Part shown: positions 27,585 to 35,179 of the stretch, one piece after another | Layout: every line of letters starts with the position of its first letter | Numbering within the stretch: the first letter of the stretch is position 1 | NCBI GenBank assembly: GCA_019634955.1 | Contig: JAHCAK010000031.1 | Coordinates: 1 to 50,693, forward strand | Source of the DNA: Burkholderiales bacterium | GTDB taxonomy: Bacteria; Pseudomonadota; Gammaproteobacteria; Burkholderiales; Usitatibacteraceae | DNA: 50,693 nucleotides | Direction of reading: 5' to 3' | Notes under the pieces: model-generated | Databases searched by the model: none | Seen by the model: the letters and a program-made list of their open reading frames with translations, nothing else | Told to the model about the DNA's origin: nothing | Translations under genes and position numbers: made by a program

Positions 27585-27979
27585 TCGGCCTCGACACGAA
27601 TGTCCTCGTTCGTTACGTCGTGCAGGACGACCCCCTGCAGTCCGCGTCCGCGACCAGGCTCATCGAGGGATCCCTTTCCGCAGAGGAGCCCGGGTTCGTC
27701 ACGCTCGTTACGCTGGCAGAGCTTGAGTGGGTCCTCGAAGACTGCTACGGGGCAGGCCGCAAGGAGGTCTTCGCCGTGATCGAGGGCTTGCTGATGTCGC
27801 GGCAACTGCGGGTGGAGCACCCGGATGTCGCATGGCGCGCACTGCGGGCCTGGAAGGATTCGAAGGCGGACCTGAGCGACGCGATCATCGGCCAGGCCTG
27901 CCTCGCCGCGGGTTGCGAAAAGGTGGCCACCTTCGACAAGGCCGCCTCGCAACTGGATGGCTTCACGCTCCTCCGATGA
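27581..27979 (+). CDS. PIN-domain ribonuclease (VapC-like) toxin of module 2
   Basis: 132 residues. The PIN acidic set is complete: D5 (GLDTNVLVRY), E47 (TLAELEWVL), D100 (DLSDAIIG) and D119 (TFDKAA). VapC-type toxins cleave tRNA or rRNA in the cytoplasm when released from the antitoxin. It overlaps the antitoxin stop by 4 bp. The next gene (Cds1-like) begins 12 bp downstream, so it may be transcribed from the same promoter. Confidence 0.88.
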   Translation: MIGLDTNVLVRYVVQDDPLQSASATRLIEGSLSAEEPGFVTLVTLAELEWVLEDCYGAGRKEVFAVIEGLLMSRQLRVEHPDVAWRALRAWKDSKADLSDAIIGQACLAAGCEKVATFDKAASQLDGFTLLR

Positions 27980-27991
27980 GGTAACCGGCCC

Positions 27992-29092
27992 ATGACCGAC
28001 ACGACCTGGATCCGGCAAGCCGTCCGGCGCATCGAGGCGGACTTCAACCGCAGCGCCGACACGCACCTCATCCCGCTGAAGCTCCCCGCGTACCCGGGCG
28101 TGGACATCTACCTCAAGGACGAGTCGAGCCACCCCACGGGGAGCCTCAAGCACCGGCTCGCGCGGTCGCTCTTCCTCTATTCGCTCTGCAACGGCTGGCT
28201 GAACGAGAAGAGCACGGTGGTGGAGTCGTCGTCGGGCTCGACCGCCGTGTCGGAGGCGTACTTCGCGCGGCTGCTGGGCCTGCCCTTCGTGGCGGTGATG
28301 CCGGCCACGACCTCGCCGGAGAAGATCGAGGCCATCGGCTTCTACGGCGGGCGCTGCCACCTCGTGGACGACCCGCAGGCGGTGTATTCGGAATCCGAAC
28401 GCCTCGCGCGCGAGCTGGGCGGGCACTACATGGACCAGTTCACCTACGCCGAGCGCGCGACCGACTGGCGCAGCAACAACAACATCGCGGAATCCATCTT
28501 CAGCCAGATGGCGCGCGAACCGCACCCGGTGCCGCGCTGGGTGGTGTGCACGGCCGGCACGGGCGGCACGGCCGCCACCATCGGGCGCTTCATCCGCTAC
28601 CGCTGCCACGACACGCGGCTGTGCGTGGCGGACCCGGAGAACTCCGTCTTCTTCGACGCATTCGACTCGGGCGACTGCTCCATCCGCATCGCGGGGAACT
28701 CGCGCATCGAGGGCATCGGGCGCCCGCGCGTGGAGAAATCCTTCCTGCCCGGGATCGTGGACGGGATGTTCCGCGTGCCCGACGTGGCCTCGCTCGCGGC
28801 CATCCGCTACCTCGAGCGCGTGCTGGGGCGGCGCTGCGGGGGCTCCACGGGCACCGGGTTCATCGCCACGCTCGCGCTCGCGCGGCGCATGCACGAGGCG
28901 GGCGAGCGCGGGTCGATCGCCACCATCCTCTGCGACAGCGGCGAGCGCTACGGGCACAGCTACTACAACGACGCGTGGATGGCGGCGCAGGGCTTCGCCG
29001 TCGGACCGGCGGTGGAGGCGGTGACGGCGTGCGCGGAGCGGGGCGGGGAGCTGCCGTGGGCGATGCCGGCGGCGGGGCAGTGCTCAGCGTAG
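27992..29092 (+). CDS. PLP-dependent cysteine synthase-family protein (Cds1-type)
   Basis: 366 residues of fold type II. The PLP lysine lies in [11 protein letters not shown] (about residue 52). The phosphate-binding Gly-rich loop is [13 protein letters not shown] near 190. The N-terminus ([19 protein letters not shown], then [30 protein letters not shown]) closely matches the Cds1 group, an L-cysteine desulfhydrase in Mycobacterium tuberculosis releasing H2S, pyruvate and ammonia. Cysteine desulfhydrase is therefore more likely than cysteine synthesis. GAGGTAA precedes the ATG. The 3' end overlaps the convergent HEPN gene by 9 bp. Confidence 0.9.
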   Translation: MTDTTWIRQAVRRIEADFNRSADTHLIPLKLPAYPGVDIYLKDESSHPTGSLKHRLARSLFLYSLCNGWLNEKSTVVESSSGSTAVSEAYFARLLGLPFVAVMPATTSPEKIEAIGFYGGRCHLVDDPQAVYSESERLARELGGHYMDQFTYAERATDWRSNNNIAESIFSQMAREPHPVPRWVVCTAGTGGTAATIGRFIRYRCHDTRLCVADPENSVFFDAFDSGDCSIRIAGNSRIEGIGRPRVEKSFLPGIVDGMFRVPDVASLAAIRYLERVLGRRCGGSTGTGFIATLALARRMHEAGERGSIATILCDSGERYGHSYYNDAWMAAQGFAVGPAVEAVTACAERGGELPWAMPAAGQCSA

Positions 29093-29515
29093 CCGGGCGG
29101 ACACTTCCGCGATCCCGTCCTCGACGGCTGCAACGAGCGCTTCCAGGAGGCTTTCGGGCACGTCGATGTCCGCGCCCTGATACTGCATGAGGGCCCGGAG
29201 GCGATTGGCCTCGACAAGCGCGGCGGCGGAGCCCTTCCTCAACGCGAGTGTGTGTTCCACACACCCGAGAGTGAGTTGCCGGTTTCCCTCTCCGTCCGGC
29301 GCGCGAAATCCGGCGAGCTTGAGCCCGGCCAGGGCGACCGCGTGCGCGGCGTCATACAGGTTCGAGAACCGGACGATCTCAGGCGCGCCCTCCAGCCTTG
29401 CGGCGCGCAGGAACTGCCGCGCCACCTGAAGGTGGTTTTCGAGTTCCCTTCGCGCGGGCTGGTGACGGCTGAGCAGGCGCTTCTCGACCAGCCGCTCCAG
29501 ATTTTCCAATGGCAT
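29084..29515 (-). CDS. HEPN-like partner of the MNT nucleotidyltransferase
   Basis: 143 residues, all helical. The N-terminus is [23 protein letters not shown]. The central [21 protein letters not shown] segment is typical of HEPN proteins paired with minimal nucleotidyltransferases. Near the end, [11 protein letters not shown] occupies the place of the usual R-x4-6-H RNase motif, but His is replaced by Tyr, so the nuclease centre may be altered. The ATG at 29515 lies 137 bp inside the end of the upstream nucleotidyltransferase frame, an unusually large overlap. It probably forms a toxin-antitoxin pair with that gene. Confidence 0.75.
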   Translation of the reverse strand: MPLENLERLVEKRLLSRHQPARRELENHLQVARQFLRAARLEGAPEIVRFSNLYDAAHAVALAGLKLAGFRAPDGEGNRQLTLGCVEHTLALRKGSAAALVEANRLRALMQYQGADIDVPESLLEALVAAVEDGIAEVSARLR

Positions 29516-30104
29516 CCAGCACCCTTTCGTCCCCGATGACGAACACCTTGGGGCCATGGGCGATCGCCTGCAGGAAGGAGTTTCCGTCCTGCAGCTTGCG
29601 CGACCACTCGCCGGGCCGGTACAGCTTGACGCTGACGGACCGCCCCACGTCGATTTCAACGCGCGAACAGGCTTCGGAGAGGACAGAGAACGCGACGTTG
29701 CCGATGACAGCGAGGTCGACATCACTGCCCGGATGATCCTTGCCGGATGCGAACGAGCCAAAGACGAATGCACAGTGGATCCCGGCGAGCCCCTCCAGGG
29801 CCAAGGCGATCCGGCCCCGGATTCCCCACGTCTTCATCGCGATGGCACGCAGTTCCGCGTAGAGGGGACATGCGGGATCCGCCCGGAATTCGAGCTGCCG
29901 ACCCGTGATCTCGGAAACCAGTACGCCGGCGCCCTCGAGCAGGCGAAGCTCCCGTGCGACTGTCGGCGCGGAAAAGCCGGTACGCCTCGCGATCTCGCGC
30001 ACGTGAAGCGCTCCTTCGGGCGTGGTGAAGAGCAGCCCAATGACAGCCTCGCGAGCCTTGCCAAAAAGGGTTGCCCCGAGTGTTGCGCGGTTTTCGTTAG
30101 GCAT
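29379..30104 (-). CDS. Minimal nucleotidyltransferase with N-terminal winged helix (MNT antitoxin-like)
   Basis: 241 residues. Residues about 15-75 form a winged helix-turn-helix (EGALHVREIARRTGFSAPTVARELRLLEGAG). The polymerase-beta-type active site follows: G116-S117 and the D128-x-D130 pair in SDVDLAVIG. MNT partners inactivate HEPN toxins, in known cases by AMPylation. The last ~45 residues are Ala/Pro/Lys-rich and overlap the HEPN start in another frame, so the protein may really end earlier or carry a natural tail. No ribosome-binding site precedes the ATG; a palindrome abuts it. Confidence 0.82.
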   Translation of the reverse strand: MPNENRATLGATLFGKAREAVIGLLFTTPEGALHVREIARRTGFSAPTVARELRLLEGAGVLVSEITGRQLEFRADPACPLYAELRAIAMKTWGIRGRIALALEGLAGIHCAFVFGSFASGKDHPGSDVDLAVIGNVAFSVLSEACSRVEIDVGRSVSVKLYRPGEWSRKLQDGNSFLQAIAHGPKVFVIGDERVLDAIGKSGAAGREAPAQPSPARAKGTRKPPSGGAAVPARRKAGGRA

Positions 30105-30124
30105 AGGCTTACAAGTGTAAGCCT
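30105..30124. promoter_or_regulatory. 20-bp palindromic operator abutting the MNT start codon
   Basis: AGGCTTAC-AAGT-GTAAGCCT is a perfect 8+4+8 inverted repeat that ends directly at the ATG of the MNT gene. On the minus strand it contains a TACACT -10-like hexamer (30117-30112) with TTGATC 16 bp upstream, predicting transcription to start at or next to the ATG (leaderless mRNA). A further half-site TTACAAG follows at 30130. The MNT winged helix is the obvious candidate repressor. Confidence 0.55.
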
Positions 30125-30204
30125 TTAACTTACAAGATCAAGCGGAGAGTCCGCGTGGCTTCCCTTCCGCCAAGTCGGCGTGGGCGTGGGCGGGAACTAC
30201 TCCC

Positions 30205-30723
30205 TCAACGCTCCCACCGCCCATCCCGCCCGCCGCGGTAGCCGTCGCCGCGGTAACCATGCCGATCGCGACGCCAGTCGTGGCGCGCCTCGTGGCGGGG
30301 AGCCCAGTGATGCCGCTCGACGCGGTAGTGCGGCCGCGGCGAGTAGTAGACCGGAGGCGCGACGTACCGTGCCGGCGCGTAGTACACGGGCGGGGGCGGG
30401 GCGTAATACGTCGGTGCGGGCGCGTAGTAGGTGGGCTCCGGCGGGTAGTAGGCGGGCGGCGCGTAGCGGCGCGGGGCATGGCGAGGCTCCCCATACACGG
30501 GTTCCTCGTAGTAGCGGTCGTGGCGATGGCCGTGGCCCTCCGCCCCGATGATGGTGCCGAGAACGGCGCCCACCGCCGCACCGGGAGGGCCGCCGACGGC
30601 CGCGCCGATGCCGCCACCGATGATGGCGCCGGCGAGGGGATCGTGGGCCGAGGCCTGGGAGGAATACGCCAAGGTGCCGCAGGCGGTGGCGAGGGCAGCG
30701 AACAGCAATGCCTTTGCTTTCAT
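30205..30723 (-). CDS. Exported glycine-zipper protein with Tyr/Pro-rich repeats
   Basis: 172 residues. A signal peptide of about 26 residues (MKAKALLFAALATACGTLAYSSQASA) is followed by a glycine-zipper segment (LAGAIIGGGIGAAVGGPPGAAVGAVLGTIIGAE, printed here as a description of residues 30-62 in two halves: LAGAIIGGGIGAAVGG and PPGAAVGAVLGTIIGAE). Next comes a region with repeated T-Y-Y-A-P / V-Y-Y-A-P units (about 85-135). The tail is rich in His, Arg and Tyr. The zipper could insert in or span the outer membrane. GGAGGA precedes the ATG. Function unknown. Confidence 0.8.
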   Translation of the reverse strand: MKAKALLFAALATACGTLAYSSQASAHDPLAGAIIGGGIGAAVGGPPGAAVGAVLGTIIGAEGHGHRHDRYYEEPVYGEPRHAPRRYAPPAYYPPEPTYYAPAPTYYAPPPPVYYAPARYVAPPVYYSPRPHYRVERHHWAPRHEARHDWRRDRHGYRGDGYRGGRDGRWER

Positions 30724-30941
30724 GGGGTTCCTCCGTAGTGAGTGGTTGCTCCACGTCGCTGGCCGTGGCCGGGATAGGCAACCGCAACCTCCCCGGCCCA
30801 GGGGTCGCACCTCCCTAAACGCGCGACGCGGGATTCCGTTCACCGCGCGCGCTCCCGGACGCGAACGTCCTGTTCCGCGCGGCCTGTTGCGAGACGGGCA
30901 AGGATGCGCCGATTCTCGCCGCCGCGATCTCGGCGTAGCGG

Positions 30942-32021
30942 CTACGCCCCCAGCGCGAAAGCCGCCTTCAGCCCGAGGTTCACCCGCTCCCGGTTCCACG
31001 CCGCCGGATCGAAACACCCGCCCGCCCACTCGATCATCGCCCGGTGGTCAGGGTGGGTGATGTCGCGCACGGCCGCGAGGAATTCGAGGTAACCCGGCAG
31101 CCCGCCCACGTCCTCGGGCGGGCAGGCATTCGCGCCCTCCGTGCAAGTGGGCGAGACGAGGCCCTGCGCGTTGTCCTCCACGCCCTCGACCTCGACGCGA
31201 TGCTCCCAACTGTCGCCGAAGTCGTAGCGGTACATGAACGCGCCGCTGCCGTGCCTTGCCAGCAGCTCCGCCAGGCCGAGGCCCGCCTCATCCACGAGGT
31301 CGGCATCGAGTCCATCGGGATCGGGCACGCCGTAGCAGGCGGCGCCGAACGCGAACTCGTGCAGGTGGTGGTCCTGCCAGCCCATCGCGACCTGGAACGC
31401 GCGGTGCAGGTCCGGCAGGCGGATCGACTCCGGCACGAGGAGACGGCGCCAGATGGCGGGCCGCGTGCCCTCCAGCGTGATGCGAAGGCGGATGAGGCGC
31501 CGCGGGGGCGGGCGCTTGCCTTCCAGGCCCAGCAGGTGCCGCGCCGCCCGCTCCGGGAAGACCATGCCCTTGCCGCCGCCTTCGAGCGCCTTCATCGGGA
31601 CACCACCCAGCCAGCTCGCGATGGCCACCAGCGAATCCCCATCCCGGATCCGCCACTCCGCCATCTGTGCGAGGTTGTTCATCGAGGCGAGCACGCTGCG
31701 GCTCGCGGTGGGGCCGAACGCCATGGGCTGCATGGCCGCGAGCTCGCCCGCCACGACGTCCCCGGGAACATCGAGATCACGAAGCGCCGCGCCCACCGCC
31801 CGGAGGAGTTCCGGGACGAGACGTTCGCGCATGCCCCGCGCCGGCAGCAGCACGGTGAGCAGGGAGCGCTCGCTCGTGGCCATGACCACCTGCTCGCGGC
31901 CGGCACGAAGCAGGTTCACATACCAGTCGCCGAGGGCGTTGGTGGGGGCGTCGAAGCCCTGGGCATCGGCGGGGATGCCGAGGCGATCGAGGACCTTGCG
32001 GGTACAGCGAAGGGTGATCAT
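30942..32021 (-). CDS. DUF6933 domain fused to pRiA4b ORF-3-like domain
   Basis: 359 residues. The N-terminal ~160 residues match DUF6933-type proteins (MITLRCTRKVLDRL, then NALGDWYVNLLRAGR). From about residue 175 a pRiA4b ORF-3-like domain follows (RLRITLEGTRPAIWRRLLVPESIRLPDLHRAFQVAMGW; FMYRYDFGDSWEHRVEVEGV). The second domain is common on plasmids and in mobile regions and has no established enzymatic function. The gene marks the left edge of the defence island and ends 12 bp from the RES gene in the same orientation. The RES/Xre promoter may also transcribe it. Confidence 0.82.
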   Translation of the reverse strand: MITLRCTRKVLDRLGIPADAQGFDAPTNALGDWYVNLLRAGREQVVMATSERSLLTVLLPARGMRERLVPELLRAVGAALRDLDVPGDVVAGELAAMQPMAFGPTASRSVLASMNNLAQMAEWRIRDGDSLVAIASWLGGVPMKALEGGGKGMVFPERAARHLLGLEGKRPPPRRLIRLRITLEGTRPAIWRRLLVPESIRLPDLHRAFQVAMGWQDHHLHEFAFGAACYGVPDPDGLDADLVDEAGLGLAELLARHGSGAFMYRYDFGDSWEHRVEVEGVEDNAQGLVSPTCTEGANACPPEDVGGLPGYLEFLAAVRDITHPDHRAMIEWAGGCFDPAAWNRERVNLGLKAAFALGA

Positions 32022-32033
32022 CGCGACTCCTGT

Positions 32034-32753
32034 TCAGCGCCTCTGTGGCCCGATCGCTGCCAGCCCCCGCTTCTCGTAGTAGCCCACGATCCGCTCCCCA
32101 TCCCAGACGAACGCGAGATGCGGCCCCTGGATCGCGGGCTTGAGGAGCCGCGGCCTGAAGACCGCCACGCACTCGCCGCCGGGGTTGCGCACGCTGTCCC
32201 ACACGATGCCGTGGGCGCCCCGGTCGCGCTGCGCCCTCGCGAAGGGTTGGGACCGGGCGTAGCTCGACGGATCGTACAGGTCCGCCCGCTTCTTCCCCAG
32301 ACCGCGCAGGTCCACGAGATCGGCCCGCAGGTTCGCCAGGTAGCAGCGCATGTCGACCTCGCCCGGCGCCTCGCGCGTGCGGGCAAGGAAGATTGCGCGG
32401 TGGTGGGCCGACTCGCACGCCGCCGTGTGCAGGTCGTGGGCGGCGTACCAGGCCCCGAAGGTGCCGTCCGTGAAGCGCCCGCCTTCGGGGTTCACGTGCG
32501 TGAAGGCGGCCATGATGGGCGAGGTGCCCGGCCCGGAGAGGCGGTCCTCGGGGGCCACGAGGCGGATCTCGCCCACCTCGTCGCGGATGCGGTCGTTGGT
32601 GAGGCTCTCGATCGCGATCACCGCTTCGAGGTCCGCGGGATCGGCCACGCGGTCGAAGAGCTGGATCGGCGGGAAGCGGCTCGGCACCAGCCTGTAGCTC
32701 GGCCGCCAGTCGATGCGCGAGACCTTCTCAGCCCCAGCCGCCACGCTGGGCAT
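32034..32753 (-). CDS. RES-domain toxin
   Basis: 239 residues. RES hallmarks are the invariant Arg in SYRLVPSRFPP (R21), GGRFTDGTFGAWYAA near 92, the E-x2-H-H region in CESAHHRAIF near 113, and the late S in WDSVRNPGG. RES toxins of Xre-RES modules degrade NAD+ in the cytoplasm. The start overlaps the last 26 bp of the Xre antitoxin gene, the usual antitoxin-first order. The protein is larger than minimal RES toxins (about 150-160 residues), with a longer N-terminus. Confidence 0.88.
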   Translation of the reverse strand: MPSVAAGAEKVSRIDWRPSYRLVPSRFPPIQLFDRVADPADLEAVIAIESLTNDRIRDEVGEIRLVAPEDRLSGPGTSPIMAAFTHVNPEGGRFTDGTFGAWYAAHDLHTAACESAHHRAIFLARTREAPGEVDMRCYLANLRADLVDLRGLGKKRADLYDPSSYARSQPFARAQRDRGAHGIVWDSVRNPGGECVAVFRPRLLKPAIQGPHLAFVWDGERIVGYYEKRGLAAIGPQRR

Positions 32754-33147
32754 CGAGGTACTGGCGCACGAGGTAGAGGTCGGCCACGTTGCCGGCGCGC
32801 AGGCGATCGAGCGCGCTCGCGCCGTTGAAGAGCGGGCCCGCGTTGGGCTTGCGGATCCACGCGTCCGCCGCCTCGGGTGATGGCAGCAGCATCTGCAGGG
32901 CCTTGTAGATGCCGAAGAGGTAGGACAGGCGTTCGAGCGTGTCCGGCGAGAGGCTCACCTCCCCGCCCTTGCGCCAGGTGGCGAGCGTGGTACGGGAGCG
33001 AAGGCCCAGGAGGGCGAGCTGGTCGGCGTTGTCGAGCTGCCAGGCTTCGGCGATGCGGAAGAAGGTGCGCAGGGCAGCAGCGCCGGCAGCGGGGGAATGG
33101 ACGTCGACGGGGCCGGCGTTTGGGGCCGAGGCGGTGGTGGCTTTCAT
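32728..33147 (-). CDS. Xre/MbcA/ParS-type antitoxin of the RES module
   Basis: 139 residues. An Xre-like N-terminal part has a helix-turn-helix (DQLALLGLRSRTTLATWRKG near residue 55). The C-terminal DUF2384-type toxin-binding part is LSYLFGIYKALQMLLPSPEAADAWIRKPN followed by FNGASALDRLRAGNVADLYLVRQYLD. This arrangement is diagnostic of RES partners. The start at 33147 is chosen over an upstream in-frame one because the latter would lie across the operator. Autoregulation through the repeats at 33181-33230 is expected. Confidence 0.88.
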   Translation of the reverse strand: MKATTASAPNAGPVDVHSPAAGAAALRTFFRIAEAWQLDNADQLALLGLRSRTTLATWRKGGEVSLSPDTLERLSYLFGIYKALQMLLPSPEAADAWIRKPNAGPLFNGASALDRLRAGNVADLYLVRQYLDAQRGGWG

Positions 33148-33180
33148 GGGCGCCTGTTGTCGGGGAATCCGGCTACCATG

Positions 33181-33230
33181 CGTTCGTAAGTGGACAAATA
33201 TTAGCACACTTGTCCATTAATGGACGAACG
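33181..33230. promoter_or_regulatory. Operator-promoter of the Xre-RES module
   Basis: Three TGGAC half-sites occur here. TGGACAA (33191-33197) and TTGTCCA (33210-33216) are perfect inverted copies, and GTCCATTAATGGAC (33212-33225) is a perfect 14-bp palindrome. CGTTCG and CGAACG form an outer pair (33181-33186, 33225-33230). On the minus strand an extended -10, TGCTAATAT (33206-33198), lies between the half-sites, 50 bp upstream of the antitoxin ATG. Antitoxin binding here would block RNA polymerase. Confidence 0.6.
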
Positions 33231-33269
33231 AGCCCGAGGAATCCGAGCGGTGGCGAAGGTGGGTGCGGC

Positions 33270-33668
33270 CTAGAGTCTCCGCGCACCTTCCAGCGCTGCC
33301 ATTTTCCTGTCGAGCGTGAGGGTGATCGCGCCTGCCCGCAGGTAATCATCCGCGATGAGACGGTCCAGGAGGCCGCACCCCGTTCTCGCCTGAAGCGCCG
33401 CATGCACGCTGGCGCCATTGAGAGGCCCCACGAGCCCGCTCCCGAGCACGCTGGACAGCGCATCGCGGGCTTCGCCCTTCGAAATGCCGTAGTGGTGCTG
33501 GAGCGCGACGTACGCCTCTCCGATCACCTGGTTGGAGGCGAAGATCTCCGCGCCAGCGTGCTCCACGAGCCGCGAAAGCCTGCGCACGCAGTCGCCGAAC
33601 TCGCGCTCGGGATCACCCGTGGCGAGCCGCACCAGGATGGAAGTATCAATCCCGAAGCGCTCGGGCAT
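33270..33668 (-). CDS. PIN-domain ribonuclease toxin of module 4
   Basis: 132 residues. PIN residues are D8 (FGIDTSILVRL), E51 (VIGEAYVAL), D101 (GLLDRLIAD) and D119 (LTLDRKM). The start overlaps the antitoxin stop by 23 bp. It lies just upstream of the Xre-RES operator in the same orientation, so two toxin-antitoxin modules follow in tandem. RNA cleavage is the family activity; the target is unknown. Confidence 0.85.
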   Translation of the reverse strand: MPERFGIDTSILVRLATGDPEREFGDCVRRLSRLVEHAGAEIFASNQVIGEAYVALQHHYGISKGEARDALSSVLGSGLVGPLNGASVHAALQARTGCGLLDRLIADDYLRAGAITLTLDRKMAALEGARRL

Positions 33669-33888
33669 GGCGCTTGGCCCTGAAGGCCTCGAGATCGAAG
33701 GTGCCCTGGCCGCGCCGGAGCTTGCCGCGCAGCGGTGCGAGACGGGTGGGGTCGATGGCCCGCACCCGCAGCACGTAGCCCCCGGGGCCTTCCGCCAGCT
33801 CGAGACGATCGCCCGGCTTGGCGCCGAGGGCTTCGAGGACGCGCGCGGGGAAGGTGACCTGCCGCTTCGCGGTGACCTTGATGTACAT
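33646..33888 (-). CDS. AbrB-type antitoxin of module 4
   Basis: 80 residues. The AbrB-like barrel is MYIKVTAKRQVTFPARVLEALGAKPGDRLELAEG, followed by LRGKLRRGQGTFDLEAFRAKRHARAL, a helix expected to neutralise the PIN toxin. GGGAGGG precedes the ATG. The upstream inverted repeat at 33905-33933 is the likely autoregulatory site. Confidence 0.85.
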   Translation of the reverse strand: MYIKVTAKRQVTFPARVLEALGAKPGDRLELAEGPGGYVLRVRAIDPTRLAPLRGKLRRGQGTFDLEAFRAKRHARALRD

Positions 33889-33904
33889 GGGAACCCTCCC
33901 GATT

Positions 33905-33933
33905 GCCTTACCAGAATTATATATCAGTAAGGC
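33905..33933. promoter_or_regulatory. Operator-promoter of toxin-antitoxin module 4
   Basis: GCCTTAC (33905-33911) and GTAAGGC (33927-33933) are perfect inverted copies 15 bp apart. Between them, on the minus strand, lies a consensus -10 TATAAT (33921-33916). The element sits 17-45 bp upstream of the antitoxin ATG. The half-site matches those at 27306 and 30105. Confidence 0.55.
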
Positions 33934-34095
33934 GCTGCGGGCCGCCGGGCGGCGGCCACGGGTACATCAACGCGGCCCACGGGATGTCGGTTGACCTCAC
34001 GGATGCCGGACCCGAAGCGCCACGGCATACTTGCGCCCAGGGAGCCTCCACGAGCGCGATGGTGGCATTCGACTTTCCGCCCCCTCCGGCGATCG

Positions 34096-35037
34096 ATGGC
34101 GGGATTGCGAGCCGCAGTGAGAAACAGACGAGATCAAGGATTGCTCGACAGCATCGCGAGCACGTTGCCCCTTCCGCCGTGGTGGGTGTGGGCGGCGCTT
34201 GCGGTCGGCACGTTCGTGCTCCTGCACTGGATCGCGGGGCAGGAGGCGGCGCCCGTCACGCGACCCAGCGAGGTCACGCCGGCGATCATCGGTGGATTCC
34301 TGCGCAGGATCGCCTGGGCGGGGCAGTACGTCATCCCGCCCGTGTTCGCGCTCGTGGCGATCGTGACGCTCGTTCGCCAAGCCGACACAGCCGCCCCGGA
34401 AGACGATCTCTACGAGGTGTGGAAGGACGTCGATGCGACGCCCGCGCCCGCCATCGACGAAAGCCGCTGGAACATGGGCCTCCTCAAGGCGCTGGAGTGG
34501 AAGCGCTTCGAGATCCTGTGCGCCACCTACTTCGAGGCGATCGGCCTGCGCGCGCGCCGCACCCGCGCCGGGCCCGATGGCGGGGTGGATATCCGGCTCT
34601 ACTCGGAGGGGAGCACCGCGCCCGGGATACTCGTCCAGTGCAAGGCGTGGCGGGAATGGCCGGTGGGGGTCGCCCTGGTGCGCGAGCTCTTCGGTGTGAT
34701 GGCCGCGGAAAAGGTCCGCGAGGGAATCCTCGTCTCCACCAGCACGTTCACGCCCGAGGCGATCGCGTTCGCCAAGGGCAAGAACATCCACCTCATCGAC
34801 GGCAAGGACTTCCTCGGGAAGCTGCTCGCCCTGGACGAGGCGCGGCAGTACACGATCCGCAAGCTGGTGACCGAGGGTGACTACACGACGCCTACCTGCC
34901 CTTCGTGCGGGGACGGCACGAAGATGAGGCTTCGCGTCGCGAAGAAGGATGGCTCGCGGTTCTGGGGGTGCAGCCGCTTCCCGGAATGCACGTCGACGAT
35001 GCGGGTGGGGCAGGCGGAGGCTGGGCTCACGGCTTGA
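34096..35037 (+). CDS. Membrane-anchored Mrr-type restriction endonuclease with C-terminal zinc finger
   Basis: 313 residues from the ATG at 34096. Two membrane helices (about 29-47 and 72-93) anchor the protein. The Mrr-like PD-(D/E)xK nuclease follows: E134 region (LEWKRFEILCATYFEAIG), D165 in DGGVDIRLYS and Q181-C-K183. A topoisomerase-type C4 zinc finger closes it (CPSCG near 270, then WGCSRFPEC). Mrr enzymes cut modified foreign DNA. No ribosome-binding site is clear, and TTG 33991 or ATG 34003 would add up to 35 residues; 34096 matches the usual N-terminus. It is transcribed away from module 4. Confidence 0.85.
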   Translation: MAGLRAAVRNRRDQGLLDSIASTLPLPPWWVWAALAVGTFVLLHWIAGQEAAPVTRPSEVTPAIIGGFLRRIAWAGQYVIPPVFALVAIVTLVRQADTAAPEDDLYEVWKDVDATPAPAIDESRWNMGLLKALEWKRFEILCATYFEAIGLRARRTRAGPDGGVDIRLYSEGSTAPGILVQCKAWREWPVGVALVRELFGVMAAEKVREGILVSTSTFTPEAIAFAKGKNIHLIDGKDFLGKLLALDEARQYTIRKLVTEGDYTTPTCPSCGDGTKMRLRVAKKDGSRFWGCSRFPECTSTMRVGQAEAGLTA

Positions 35038-35042
35038 GCTTG

Positions 35043-35153
35043 AATAGGGGCGGTTGACGGACTTGCGGTATTAAAGTCAATGGTATATATATTTAATGAA
35101 GAAGGCGGGGTGTGCGGCTGCGATTAATAGGGGCGAGACGAATTCTTCATTAA
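35043..35153. repeat. AT-rich stretch with 11-bp inverted repeat before the fic gene
   Basis: TTAATGAAGAA (35093-35103) and TTCTTCATTAA (35143-35153) are perfect inverted copies 39 bp apart, in a stretch much richer in A and T than its surroundings. TATATAT at 35084 offers a -10-like element. The pair could be an operator of the fic gene or the scar of an inserted element. No target duplication is visible. Confidence 0.45.
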
Positions 35154-35179
35154 TTAAAATTTCTATCCACATCTTAAGC

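Noticed and set aside
27992-29092. Biosynthetic cysteine synthase (CysK/CysM)
   Set aside because: The N-terminal extension and the [17 protein letters not shown] pattern fit Cds1-type desulfhydrases better than the CysK substrate loop.
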